Below, piece after piece: positions 39,048 through 48,677 of a DNA stretch of 64,000 nt (position 1 is its first letter; each line of letters begins with the position of its first letter). The stretch comes from Planctomycetaceae bacterium (GTDB lineage: Bacteria > Planctomycetota > Planctomycetia > Planctomycetales > Planctomycetaceae): positions 124,001 through 188,000 of the forward strand of contig JAWKTX010000012.1 in NCBI GenBank assembly GCA_041398825.1, read 5' to 3'. The position numbers and the translations under genes are program-made. The notes under the pieces were generated by a model, which did no database searches, had not been told where the DNA came from, and worked only from the letters and a program-made list of their open reading frames with translations.

Positions 39048-39443
39048 CTGATGATGGATCGGCAGGCACATGCCGAGTATTCGGGTAAATCTGCCGTCGT
39101 GCGTTGCTCAACTGATAGCTCAAAGATCTGTGATGCCTCGGATATCGTGGCGAATTTCGCCGGATTTCAACCCCTGAGTCGTACGGGTGACAGAGTCGTT
39201 TTGGTGGCAGACGATTTCCCTTTCCCGGCTGCTCGGCATTGTTTTCCGGGGCGATTACGTGGACAATGTCTGTCCCACCGGATCTCCATCCCAGTTACTG
39301 TTTCACATCCGTTGTGCGTTGCCGCATCGTATGGCAAACCCGCATCGGCCCACCAGATAATGCCGTGTACTTCCGCCTGGCGTTATTGCCCGGCGTTTCG
39401 ATTCTCCCACGAATCACGGGCAGTACGGTCGCCTCAAAACTTC
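39048..39443. other. Gap between hydrolase and PSD1 genes (396 bases)
   Basis: The PSD1 frame remains open through this stretch back to 39051, but these residues do not resemble the family and precede the signal peptide. No other gene, repeat or RNA is seen. It probably carries a promoter. Confidence 0.4.
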
Positions 39444-42400
39444 ATGAGCACAGCAATGAAAATTTCGTCCTACAACATTAACAAGTTGACTGCCTGCGTC
39501 TTTTTCGTGGCCTCGTTGATTTGCATGGAGTCAGGTCTGGCGGAAGAAAAGCCGCAGGAACAGATTCATGCCGCTTCTGCTGATGCGTCTGCAATTACCT
39601 TCGAAAAAGACATCCGTCCGATTTTTCGAGCCCACTGTTACGACTGCCACGGTGCAACAGAAGAGCTGCAGGGTGGGTTGGATTTGCGTCAGGTCCGGTT
39701 GATGCACAAAGGTGGCGAATCTGGTTCTGCAATCCAGCCTGGACGGCCCTCTGAAAGTTTGCTGCTGGAACGGATTCGCAGCGGAGAAATGCCTCCGAAA
39801 GGGCACGTGCCAGCAGAAGAAATTGCCATCATTGAAACATGGATCACTAGCGGCGCGAAAACGGCAAGACCTGAGCCAGAGAATCTACCACCCGGTCTGG
39901 GAATCACCCCGGAAGAGCGGGCATTCTGGTCGTTCCAGCCAATTGAACGCCCGGTGATTGAAGACTTGTCAGAATTTCCGGCAAATCAGCGCGTTCGCAC
40001 GGCCATTGATGCGATTCTTGTGAAGTCGTTCCCCGAAAATACAGGCTTTGCGCCCGATGCGGACCGAAGCGTCCTTGTACGAAGAGCCTTTCTGGATCTG
40101 ACTGGTTTGCCGCCTTCACCCGAGGAGATGGAGACATGGTCAAAGGATTCTGCAGATGACTGGTACGATCGACTTCTGACGGATCTGATGAATTCACCGC
40201 ACTACGGAGAACGGTGGGCGCGGCACTGGCTGGATGTCGCTGGCTACGCAGATTCAGAAGGCTACACAAATACCGATGCCGATCGATCCTGGGCATGGAA
40301 GTATCGCGACTGGGTCATCAAATCTTTAAACGAAGACAAGCCGTTTGATCGCTTCATCACCGAGCAGCTTGCAGGTGACGAGCTGGCTGGCCCGCGCGAA
40401 GGTGATTTGACACCACAGCAAATCGATCTGTTGACGGCGACCGGGTTTCTTCGAATGGCCGCCGACGGAACAGGCAGCGGCGCCGACAATGCCGAAGCAC
40501 GAAATCAGGTTGTCAACGACACGCTGAAGATTGTTGGAACATCGCTTCTGGGGCTCAGTCTGCAGTGCGCGCAGTGTCACGATCACCGTTACGATCCGAT
40601 TCCGCAGACGGATTACTATGCGCTCAGAGCAGTCTTCGAGCCGACTCTGGATTGGCAGGCGTGGCAGGTACCCAATTCCCGGCGGATCTCGCTTTATACG
40701 CAGGCTGATCGAACAGCAGCAAACGAACTGGAAGCCCAAACGAAAGCGATTTCGGACGAAAAGTCCGTGAAGCTCGCGGAATATATGAAGCAGGCGCTGG
40801 AAACGGAACTCGCCAAATTTGACGAACCTCTGAGAACACAGCTGCGCGAAGCGTACGAGACCCCTGCCGACAAGAGATCGGATACCCACAAAGAGTTACT
40901 GGCCAAACATCCCAGCGTCAACATTACGCCCGGAAACCTGTATCAGTATATTGAATCGTCAAAGGCAGAATTGGCGAAGTTCGACCAGCGCATCAATGAA
41001 ATCCGGGCAAAGAAACCGCCCGAGGAATTCATCCGTGCACTCATCGAACCGCCAGGGCACGTTCCCCAGACAAAATTGTTTCATCGCGGAGACTACCAGC
41101 AACCCAGGTATGCAGTGGCACCAGCTGCTTTGACCGTTGCCTGCCCGGAAGATCAACGAATTGAATTTCCGGAAAACGATCCGAACCTGTCAACGACAGG
41201 GCGACGGCTGGCATTTGCGAGGTGGTTGACCAGCTCGAATAACCCCCTGGTCGCACGCGTTATCGCGAATCGCATCTGGTTGCACCATTTTGGAAAAGGC
41301 CTGGTCGAAACACCGTCGGACTTTGGCACCCTGGGGGTTCAACCATCGCATCCAGAGCTTCTCGACCTGCTGGCGGACGAGTTTATGAAACGCGGATGGA
41401 GCCTGAAAGAGCTGCATCGTCTGATCATGACGTCAACCGTCTGGCGCCAAACGGCATCGTTGCCGCCATCGGGAGGGGATGCGGATCATTCCGTCACAAC
41501 CATCCCACTGACCAGACGACAGTTGATCCGCCTGGATGCAGAAACCATTCGCGATCGGATGTTAGCCGCATCCGGCCAACTGGACCGCACATTGTTTGGC
41601 GTACCGGTCAATATCAAAGAAGATGACACCGGTCAGGTGATCGTCGACGGCAGTCAAACACGCCGGAGCCTGTATATCAAAACCAAACGCAGCCGCCCTG
41701 TCGCCATGTTGCAGGCGTTTGATGCACCGGTTATGCAGACAAACTGCGAATTGCGACCCTCCTCCACTGTGGCAACACAGTCACTGATCCTTATGAACGG
41801 TGAGTTTACTCTGGGACAGGCTTTCAGACTCGCTGAACGCTGTGCGGCTGAAGCGACGCCGGTTTCACAGTCGGTACTGGATTCTTTAACCAGCATTCCG
41901 CGGCCTCCCGTCTCAAACTGGTCTTACGGCTATGGAATGTACGACGCAAAGAACGACCGAACGAGTCTTTTTACAAGGCTAGAGCATTTCACTGGTTCGC
42001 AGTGGCAGGCAGGGCCTGAACTTCCCGATGCAAAGTTGGGCTATGTTCTGCTTCACGCCACAGGCGGGCATCCGGACGTGTTGGAGCGAGCGGTCATTCG
42101 ACGATGGACCGCTCCGCTGTCAGGCACCCTGACTATTGCTGGTAAACTCAGCCACGGCTCTCCAAACGGTGACGGTGTCCGAGGACGAATCGTCAGCAGC
42201 CGGTCCGGCAAAGCTGGCGAATGGAGCGTATTTAATGGCGCTGCGGATACCAATGTCGCGGAGCTGACGGTCGAAGCCGGAGATACGATTGACTTCATCA
42301 CCGACTGTGTAGGAAGCGTGACTTCCGATTCCTTCTCGTGGCCGGCTTCGCTGAAGTTGCTGCCGGTGTCACGTGATTCGAAGGACGGCGTTGTCGCGTT

Positions 42401-42662
42401 GGATGCGTCTAAAGAATTTCGTGGTCCCGATGTGGAGCCTGCTGCGATCGTTGGACAGATTGTGCGGGCCTGGCAACTAGGGTTTTGTCGTGAACCGCAA
42501 CCAGACGAGCTGGTTCTGGCAGCCAACCATATTACAGCACAACTTGAAACGTTTCAGCGTAGACCAGATTTCGTTGCCGATGGGCGATCACCAATACAAC
42601 AGGCAATGACAAACCTGTGTCAGGCTTTGTTCAGTTCCAATGAATTTCTGTACGTCGATTAG
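39444..42662 (+). CDS. Planctomycete PSCyt1/DUF1549/DUF1553 protein with an inserted beta-domain
   Basis: The protein of about 1072 residues has a signal peptide (KLTACVFFVASLICM) and an N-terminal PSCyt1 cytochrome-like domain with one heme-type motif CYDCHG near residue 65 and a Met-containing GEMPPKGHVP later. DUF1549 follows (LTGLPPSPEEME, YGERWARHWLDVAGYADSEG, then CAQCHDHRYDPI with a second CxxCH), then a coiled stretch and DUF1553 (RRLAFARWLTSSNNPLVARV, GLVETPSDFGTLG). Between residues ~820 and 975 an extra beta-rich domain interrupts DUF1553, whose end resumes with FCREPQPDEL and SSNEFLYVD. Redox function is presumed from the heme motifs. Often paired with a DUF1501 gene, which is absent here. 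Confidence 0.9.
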   Translation: MSTAMKISSYNINKLTACVFFVASLICMESGLAEEKPQEQIHAASADASAITFEKDIRPIFRAHCYDCHGATEELQGGLDLRQVRLMHKGGESGSAIQPGRPSESLLLERIRSGEMPPKGHVPAEEIAIIETWITSGAKTARPEPENLPPGLGITPEERAFWSFQPIERPVIEDLSEFPANQRVRTAIDAILVKSFPENTGFAPDADRSVLVRRAFLDLTGLPPSPEEMETWSKDSADDWYDRLLTDLMNSPHYGERWARHWLDVAGYADSEGYTNTDADRSWAWKYRDWVIKSLNEDKPFDRFITEQLAGDELAGPREGDLTPQQIDLLTATGFLRMAADGTGSGADNAEARNQVVNDTLKIVGTSLLGLSLQCAQCHDHRYDPIPQTDYYALRAVFEPTLDWQAWQVPNSRRISLYTQADRTAANELEAQTKAISDEKSVKLAEYMKQALETELAKFDEPLRTQLREAYETPADKRSDTHKELLAKHPSVNITPGNLYQYIESSKAELAKFDQRINEIRAKKPPEEFIRALIEPPGHVPQTKLFHRGDYQQPRYAVAPAALTVACPEDQRIEFPENDPNLSTTGRRLAFARWLTSSNNPLVARVIANRIWLHHFGKGLVETPSDFGTLGVQPSHPELLDLLADEFMKRGWSLKELHRLIMTSTVWRQTASLPPSGGDADHSVTTIPLTRRQLIRLDAETIRDRMLAASGQLDRTLFGVPVNIKEDDTGQVIVDGSQTRRSLYIKTKRSRPVAMLQAFDAPVMQTNCELRPSSTVATQSLILMNGEFTLGQAFRLAERCAAEATPVSQSVLDSLTSIPRPPVSNWSYGYGMYDAKNDRTSLFTRLEHFTGSQWQAGPELPDAKLGYVLLHATGGHPDVLERAVIRRWTAPLSGTLTIAGKLSHGSPNGDGVRGRIVSSRSGKAGEWSVFNGAADTNVAELTVEAGDTIDFITDCVGSVTSDSFSWPASLKLLPVSRDSKDGVVALDASKEFRGPDVEPAAIVGQIVRAWQLGFCREPQPDELVLAANHITAQLETFQRRPDFVADGRSPIQQAMTNLCQALFSSNEFLYVD

Positions 42663-42757
42663 AGGAACGCCAGTCTTGCATGTGTGCAGAACCTGCCGGG
42701 AAGATTCCATGTTATCGGTGGATCTTGAATGCGGCGGGCCATGAACTCAGGCAGGCA

Positions 42758-42862
42758 TTAGCTGTCCGTTGAAAAATCGGGACGGGCACGCTGGTCGGCT
42801 GTTAACCGTCGTGTTTTGGTGTCTCCTGCTCGAGCCGGTTCCGTTCTTCAAGGCTGTCAGCA
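42758..42862 (+). repeat. Dispersed ~110-base palindromic element, copy 3
   Basis: The left end ttagctgtccgttgaaaaat is well kept; the core ggctgttaaccgtcgtgttt and right end gccggttccgttcttcaagg have diverged. It lies 96 bases after the PSD1 stop and about 90 bases before the ceramidase-like gene. Confidence 0.8.
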
Positions 42863-42953
42863 GGCAGGATAAATTTTCGTCAGCAGGAACGGTTCGAATC
42901 TTCGCATCTGCTTCGATTCTCCATCCCAATCGCAACATCGGGGGGCCACGTCC

Positions 42954-44498
42954 GTGGAATCAGGTTCATCAAAACAAAGCGTCGGCTGCAATATTTTATG
43001 CAAAGTCTTGCCGGCACTACTTTCCATGTTGTTTTGCACGCCCAGCGTGTTTGGAGAGCTTATTGCCGGCGCTGCAAAAGTAGATATTACGAATCGAGAT
43101 GCGGGTCCTGTCGTCGGTCCCCTTCATGCCCGGGCTCTGGTTGTCTCTGATGGAAAACAAACGGTCGCATTCGTCTCCATGGATGTCGTGGCGATAGGAG
43201 AAATCGGGCACATTCCGAACGATTTCCTTCCTCGCGTCCGACAGAAACTTCAGGAATCCATCGGACTGTCTCCGGACAGCGTGATTGTGAATGCAAGTCA
43301 TTGCCATGGAATTCCGTCGGACGATGTGGAGCAACTGACGACAGAAGTCGTTGAACGGGCGTTCCGAAGTATGGTTCCTGTCGTTGCAAATGCGGGAGTG
43401 GGTACGGAAGACGGTATTTCCGAAAACCGGCGCCTGAAATTAAGAAGTGGCAAGGAAGCGGATGTTCGACATGCGTATGCACTTCCTCCCGATGACGAAG
43501 TAACAGGCGCTGGTCCGGTCGATCCTGAGATTGGGGTGCTGAGGATCGACCGAAAAACAGGCGGAACGCTGGCCGTACTTTATAACTTCGCGTGCCATCC
43601 AATACAGGGTGTCCCTGGCGCGAAGAACACAGCGGATATCACAGGATTTGCTTCTGAGGTGATTGAACAGAATCTCAGCGATGATCATGGTGAAGCGGTT
43701 GCACTTTTCTTTCAGGGGTGTGGTGGTGACATCAACCCAATCGCTTACAAGGATGTCGCCGCTCCGAGAGATGCACGACCGCTGGGGAATCAACTGGGGC
43801 TTAGTACACTGAAGGTCATTCGAAGTATCCAATGCGGTGATGAATCAAATGTACGTTTGAATCATACAAAGCTTGTGCTTCCGAGAGCTGATCTGGTCGA
43901 CCGAATCCGTCGGCTGGAGCAGGAGCAGCAGACGTTGATGCAAAGTCTTCGCGGCACAAGTCTGAACCTGAAGACATTCATTCCGCTGCTGGTGCAATAT
44001 CGGATCGATCCGGAACACCCCTCATATTATTCGCACCGCTATCTGCGCGAGCAGGCGACAGGCTCAAATGCCGTCCATCACCTGGACGTTGAAAATCGCG
44101 GAAACATTGAGGCTTACATTCGCAATATCCACATCATGGAAGAACTGACACGCATGCAAACCAATCTGGCGCTGTTGAAGAAGCATCAGGCTCAGAACGT
44201 AGCGGCCGGAAGTCGTACCGTAGATGTTGAAGTCGCTGCGATTCGTATCAACGATTTTCGATTGCTGACGTTTCCCGGTGAATTGACATGCCAGATTGGA
44301 CTGAACATCAAACAGGCGGTGGAACACGATCAAACATTCATCGCTGGTTATACGAATGGGTACATCTATTACTGCCCAACTGCGGAGCAATTACAGAATG
44401 TCGGCGGCGCGCAGGAGGACAGCGATTGCATTCTGGCACCGGAATGGCAGCAGATGTTTGAGTTGCATGCCACTGGCATACTGAAGAACCTGGACTGA
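42954..44498 (+). CDS. Exported neutral/alkaline ceramidase-like protein
   Basis: The 514-residue protein starts at GTG 42954 behind a G-rich site, with a hydrophobic signal segment (VLPALLSMLFCTPSVFG). It resembles the N-terminal domain of neutral/alkaline nonlysosomal ceramidase: AGAAKVDITNRDAGPVVG, then NASHCHGIPSDD carrying the zinc His pair, and LYNFACHPIQGV with another His ligand. FFQGCGGDINPIAY fits the family's GDxSPN-like segment. The C-terminal immunoglobulin-like domain of true ceramidases seems absent. Planctomycetes have many such proteins without known substrate; amide or ester hydrolysis outside the cytoplasm is likely. Confidence 0.82.
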   Translation: MESGSSKQSVGCNILCKVLPALLSMLFCTPSVFGELIAGAAKVDITNRDAGPVVGPLHARALVVSDGKQTVAFVSMDVVAIGEIGHIPNDFLPRVRQKLQESIGLSPDSVIVNASHCHGIPSDDVEQLTTEVVERAFRSMVPVVANAGVGTEDGISENRRLKLRSGKEADVRHAYALPPDDEVTGAGPVDPEIGVLRIDRKTGGTLAVLYNFACHPIQGVPGAKNTADITGFASEVIEQNLSDDHGEAVALFFQGCGGDINPIAYKDVAAPRDARPLGNQLGLSTLKVIRSIQCGDESNVRLNHTKLVLPRADLVDRIRRLEQEQQTLMQSLRGTSLNLKTFIPLLVQYRIDPEHPSYYSHRYLREQATGSNAVHHLDVENRGNIEAYIRNIHIMEELTRMQTNLALLKKHQAQNVAAGSRTVDVEVAAIRINDFRLLTFPGELTCQIGLNIKQAVEHDQTFIAGYTNGYIYYCPTAEQLQNVGGAQEDSDCILAPEWQQMFELHATGILKNLD

Positions 44499-44579
44499 CT
44501 GAGCTTCGAGCGACGGCTACGTCTGATGCTGACCTGACATTTTCTGCTGTGCAGACCGCTTTCGACTGTGGATTGAAGG

Positions 44580-44689
44580 CTAATACCCTGTTGAAAAACG
44601 GGACTGGCCCGAGCTGGAGACGTGAAAACACGACGGTTGACCGCCGACCAGCGTGCCTGTCCCGATTTTTCAACGGACAGCTAAGCTAA
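44580..44689 (-). repeat. Dispersed ~110-base palindromic element, copy 4
   Basis: This copy is in the opposite orientation: ctgttgaaaaacgggactgg at the left and gcctgtcccgatttttcaac at the right, with aaacacgacggttgaccgcc between them. It has the clearest inverted ends of the family, about 19 bases each. It lies 80 bases after the ceramidase-like gene. Confidence 0.9.
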
Positions 44690-44873
44690 ACGGGGGATTT
44701 TGAGTTTGTCAGAAATCTGACAGCTTCTGAAAGATGACATGAAACATTGAGTCAGCATTCGTGCGAAGCGGCGGGCGTCTGAAACATTCGGTTTCGGCAA
44801 ATGCCAAACTTCTGTATAGTCGGCCGCCGATTCTGCGGTTCCGGGTGCGAATTGTAAAAAGGGAGGGCCACCT

Positions 44874-46040
44874 TTGTCCGAATCAAGTCAAGCGTTCTGG
44901 TTTCGCCATCGAGATGGTTATTCGGTGATTGCCTTTCCAAAGGAACTCGGAACCGCTCATATGGGCGATATCAGGGACGCTGCTGTGAAGGTGATTGAGC
45001 AACTTGCAGCAGTAAAAACGCCATCCTGTGTGGTTGACCTCACTTCGCTCGATTATATGGGCAGTTCGCTTGTTGCATCCATCATTCGCATCTGGAAGTC
45101 CGTCAAGGAAAAAGGCGGACAAATGGTCGTGGTCGCCCCCAACCAGCAGATCGTGGAAGTTCTTCAGACCACTGGTCTGACGAAAGTCTGGACTGTGGTT
45201 GAGACATTTGAACTGGCTGTTCACTCCCTTGGCTATTCTCCAGAAGCCAGAGTCGAAAAACGTGAGCGTCGCATACTTGCGTTTGTGGGGCCCGCCGCTT
45301 TAGTTCTGGGGGCCATTACCATCGCAATACGTGTGCTGCCACATTTTGCCGCGATCAAACAAACAGCCACGGCACTTGTATATGGAATCATGGGGCTTTC
45401 CGTTGTTGCATCTGCCATCTCGACATTTCGCGAGTCCGGCTGGCGACGAGCCCTTTCCATCATTGTCTTCCTGATTGCTGCTCCGCTGCTCGGCTGGTTC
45501 GTTTGGTACGAAGAAGTTCGAATTCCTATCGACGATCTAACCCCTCCGTCCGAAGAATTCACTCTGCCACTCCCTCCGCTCAAATCTACCGAATCAGGCG
45601 ATGAAACTTCTGTTGCCTCCGATGGTGAAGTTTCAGTCGAGGAGTCCTCAGGCGATGAAACTTCAGGCGATCAGGCAGGAAACAGGGCGACCAGGCCTCA
45701 GGACAGTGCCACTGACAACGCAGATACTCCGGACCGTCCCATGCTCAGGCTTGAGACAGCGGGCCAGGGCACGGCAGAAGCATCGTCTGTCACGCCTGAT
45801 GAAGCAAAGACCGATCCCCCTGAGGGCGACGGCTCCGGAATCGAGCCATCGAAGTCTGGCGGACAAGCACCGCCGGCCCCTGCAATCGATGCACCCGATA
45901 AGCCCGCTTCAGCCGACATGCCGCCTCCGCAAGACAACAACGCATCTTCCTCGGATACAGCTCCAGCCGCGCCGCAAAGTGATCTGACTGTTGATGGATC
46001 GTCTCCAGGGGCGGGCACTCCGGTGGAATCCGTTGATTAG
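44874..46040 (+). CDS. Membrane-anchored STAS-domain protein with acidic Pro-rich tail
   Basis: The 388-residue protein starts at TTG 44874, which has AGGGAGG at ideal distance. Residues 1-115 form a STAS domain as in SpoIIAA-type anti-sigma-factor antagonists: YSVIAFPKELGTAHMG, VVDLTSLDYMGSSLVAS with Ser in the position phosphorylated in SpoIIAA, and TTGLTKVWTVVET. Three membrane helices follow at about 138-160, 165-185 and 195-212. The last ~170 residues are disordered: acidic, Pro, Ser and Ala-rich with a repeated SGDETS motif. Soluble antagonists are the rule, so a membrane-tethered STAS is unusual. It may act in a partner-switching pathway at the membrane. Confidence 0.8.
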   Translation: MSESSQAFWFRHRDGYSVIAFPKELGTAHMGDIRDAAVKVIEQLAAVKTPSCVVDLTSLDYMGSSLVASIIRIWKSVKEKGGQMVVVAPNQQIVEVLQTTGLTKVWTVVETFELAVHSLGYSPEARVEKRERRILAFVGPAALVLGAITIAIRVLPHFAAIKQTATALVYGIMGLSVVASAISTFRESGWRRALSIIVFLIAAPLLGWFVWYEEVRIPIDDLTPPSEEFTLPLPPLKSTESGDETSVASDGEVSVEESSGDETSGDQAGNRATRPQDSATDNADTPDRPMLRLETAGQGTAEASSVTPDEAKTDPPEGDGSGIEPSKSGGQAPPAPAIDAPDKPASADMPPPQDNNASSSDTAPAAPQSDLTVDGSSPGAGTPVESVD

Positions 46041-46186
46041 TTCCCGAAATCGCGGGATGCATCCCAATACGACCGACTGACGGGGCCAGTCGACATAACA
46101 TCTGCCCGTGACGATAGTGCGTTTCCAGGACCGACCAGTCTCGTCCACCGAACAATTTCGCCAATTGAATCCGGAACCAAACTACA

Positions 46187-47449
46187 ATGACAAACGACAC
46201 GAATCGGTTAACGGCGAGCGAATCAGGGATGGCAACTCCACACGAAGGGTTGCGGGATGAACTTACCGAGCTGCTGGATGTTGTGGGCCCCGGCAAAGTG
46301 GGCGACGTTGTCCTGGAGCGAGCCTTTGAACTTAGCGCTACAGACCTGCATCTTGAACCCACGGGCGACGGTTTGCGAATTCGGATGCGGGTGGATGGTT
46401 TGCTTCATGAAATTGCCCGACTGCCGCAATCGGCCGCATCGCCCATGATATCACGATTCAAAGTTCTGGCCGGAATGGATATCACAGAACGCCGGTTTGC
46501 TCAGGATGGACATATTTCGCTGAACACCCGTCATGGCAAACGCGACGTGCGTGTCGGCAGTGGTCCGACAATCCACGGCGAACGCGTCGTCCTGCGACTG
46601 ATGCCGGATCAGGAACACTTTACGCAACTGGATGGCCTTGGCTTTGACAATTCAGAACTCAGCGCAGTGCGCAGGTGTCTTGCTGCCCCATACGGTCTGA
46701 TTCTTGTCGTCGGTCCGGTCGGTTCAGGAAAAAGCACCTCTGTGTATTCATTTCTTCAGGAACTGAATAGTCCCAACAAGAGTATTGTGACAATTGAAGA
46801 TCCGGTTGAACGTCATCTCCCCGGCGCCTGCCAGATTCAGGTGGAACCCAAAATCGGTTTTAATTTTGCGGACGCTCTGCGCTGTGTTCTCCGGCAGGAC
46901 CCGGACATCATGATGGTAGGCGAGATTCGCGATGCAGAAACAGCTCAGATCGCCTGTCGATCGGCACTCACCGGTGTCCTGGTACTCAGTACTCTGCACG
47001 CAAACAACACCGCATCGGCTATCGATGTTCTGCATAACTTTGGAGTGCCACGAATGGTCATCGCAGACTGCCTGCGAGGCATCATCTCTCAGCGTCTGGT
47101 TCTGAAGGTATGCGAAGAGCACCGGGAAGAATACATCCCTGATGAACCGGTCTGTCAGATGCTGGATGTCGATCCTTCGAATGCCGGAACCGTCAAACTG
47201 GTTCGCGGAATTCCCGCTGACAAAAACTTTCGCACAGGCTATTCGGGGCGGTGCGGCGTCTACGAAGTGATGGAAATTAACAAATCGCTGCAGAGGGGAA
47301 TTCTGCAGGGCTCCTCTGCAACGGAACTCATGGAGCTCGCGGAACTGAACGGCATGAAAACACTTGCCCGCTCTATCCGCGACAAGGTTCTTGCGAGAGT
47401 GACATCAATGGATCAGTTCCACGCAACTGCGTTATCAATTGGCGAGTAA
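46187..47449 (+). CDS. GspE/PilB/PilT-type secretion ATPase (short form)
   Basis: The 420-residue protein has the full ATPase core of type II secretion/type IV pilus assembly ATPases: ATDLHLEPTGDGLRIRMRVDG, Walker A VVGPVGSGKSTSVYS, the Asp box IEDPVE, Walker B LRQDPDIMMVGEIRDAETA and the His box LVLSTLHANNT. The N-terminal N1E/MSHA_N region is missing, and the Cys4 zinc motif of GspE/PilB is not present, although Cys residues occur at CEEH and RCGVYEV. That makes it a short member, possibly serving a pilus or an unknown secretion machine; no pilin or secretin gene is adjacent. It follows the STAS gene by about 146 bases on the same strand. Confidence 0.88.
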   Translation: MTNDTNRLTASESGMATPHEGLRDELTELLDVVGPGKVGDVVLERAFELSATDLHLEPTGDGLRIRMRVDGLLHEIARLPQSAASPMISRFKVLAGMDITERRFAQDGHISLNTRHGKRDVRVGSGPTIHGERVVLRLMPDQEHFTQLDGLGFDNSELSAVRRCLAAPYGLILVVGPVGSGKSTSVYSFLQELNSPNKSIVTIEDPVERHLPGACQIQVEPKIGFNFADALRCVLRQDPDIMMVGEIRDAETAQIACRSALTGVLVLSTLHANNTASAIDVLHNFGVPRMVIADCLRGIISQRLVLKVCEEHREEYIPDEPVCQMLDVDPSNAGTVKLVRGIPADKNFRTGYSGRCGVYEVMEINKSLQRGILQGSSATELMELAELNGMKTLARSIRDKVLARVTSMDQFHATALSIGE

Positions 47450-47608
47450 TCGTTTCTGTCATGTCCCGTCGTGACAGCCCATTGAAGTAAGCGACCCGCA
47501 AAGTTAATTTTCGGCCGACTGTTGAGCGCCCCGAGGTCGCAGGGCGGAAGAACGCCGTGTGGTGGCAGCCTTCTCAGTCGCAGAGAGATGGCGGATTCAG
47601 AATCGACC

Positions 47609-48529
47609 TCAGTCCGCGTACCGCACTGGATTCCAGTCGTGAGACAATTCGCAGAGCTTATCAATCATCGTCCAGTCTTCACTGCACGCGACAATGCCGG
47701 GGTATCTGAGCATGTTCGCTCGGTTATCCATCCATAGTTCGCGGTAATGAACGGGTTCATGATTGTGAACCCAGACGGCGTCGCCGCCCAGCAAGCGGGC
47801 AATATGCATGGAAACCGGAAAATCATAGATGTTCGGCGAATGAATGAGTGATCCACCATACTTGCCCATCGCCATCAGTGGATAAATGCTTCCTTTCATC
47901 TCATCGGAAGTCCGGCCCTGATAGCCAAGTTGATCAACTTCCCGAGCACGCTGGGTGTCTCGATGCTGAAAGCCGATCAGATAGACTCCCTTACCCACGG
48001 GCGATCGATTCTTTGACAAGTCCGGCAATGCATCCAGAACCTGCCTTGCTGTTGCTTCCGGATTGTCTTCGCCACAGACCAGTTTATTCTGCGTGACTTC
48101 AACCCACGTCCCGAACTCACCCATTTCCGGCGCGAAGACGATGGAATAAAGCGGAGTATTGTCGTCGTGCAGATGGACGATGATTGAGTAACCATCGCCC
48201 GTTCTGTCCCGATATTGTTTCGTGCCATCAATGGGATCGATGGCGATCGCCATCGAGGCATCGTGACTGAACCGTGCCATGTCGCCCGTCTCTTCTTCTC
48301 CTTCAACTCGCACGGTCCGCAAAATGGGATCGGCATCACGAAGAGCTGCCACTAACAACTCCTGCACTGACAGATCGGCCAGTGTTAATGCGTCTGTATT
48401 AGCATTGCCGGACGATTTGCCTTCCACTGCAATGTTGAAATGACGTAATCGCCTGGCCACCGCGCCGGCCCAGCGCATGACCGGCGGAAGTGCAGTTTGA
48501 AGAGCAGAAATGATTTCTGAAGTATCCAT
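47609..48529 (-). CDS. Inositol monophosphatase family phosphatase
   Basis: The ~306-residue protein belongs to the Mg-dependent, Li-sensitive phosphatase superfamily. Its metal-binding motifs are VEGEEE near residue 85, IDPIDGTKQYRDR near 108, and IYDFPVSMHIARLLGGD near 245, where the third Asp lies. Members include inositol monophosphatase, fructose bisphosphatase and 3',5'-bisphosphate nucleotidase (CysQ). The conserved GDGYSIIVHL and a C-terminal HNHEPVHYRELWMDN are distinctive for this subgroup, which I cannot assign further. I start at ATG 48529, as the longer frame to 48637 adds unlikely residues. The neighbours are convergent GspE and the upstream ATP-grasp gene. Confidence 0.82.
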   Translation of the reverse strand: MDTSEIISALQTALPPVMRWAGAVARRLRHFNIAVEGKSSGNANTDALTLADLSVQELLVAALRDADPILRTVRVEGEEETGDMARFSHDASMAIAIDPIDGTKQYRDRTGDGYSIIVHLHDDNTPLYSIVFAPEMGEFGTWVEVTQNKLVCGEDNPEATARQVLDALPDLSKNRSPVGKGVYLIGFQHRDTQRAREVDQLGYQGRTSDEMKGSIYPLMAMGKYGGSLIHSPNIYDFPVSMHIARLLGGDAVWVHNHEPVHYRELWMDNRANMLRYPGIVACSEDWTMIDKLCELSHDWNPVRYAD

Positions 48530-48677
48530 GTCTTGATGCCTGTCAATCAGTAAGTATTCATCCTGCAGAAAATCATCGCTCAAACCATCTGCATGATATG
48601 CATGGGGATTTCCGTGAGTTCTGTGCAGTGGAAACAAGTGTCTGACTCGAATGGTCTATCGCGTTCCTGAAGACGAT

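Noticed and set aside
42880..42905. ggttcgaatc motif suggestive of a tRNA T-arm
   Set aside because: No acceptor, D or anticodon stems could be paired around it; the same string at 24897 also lies in coding sequence.
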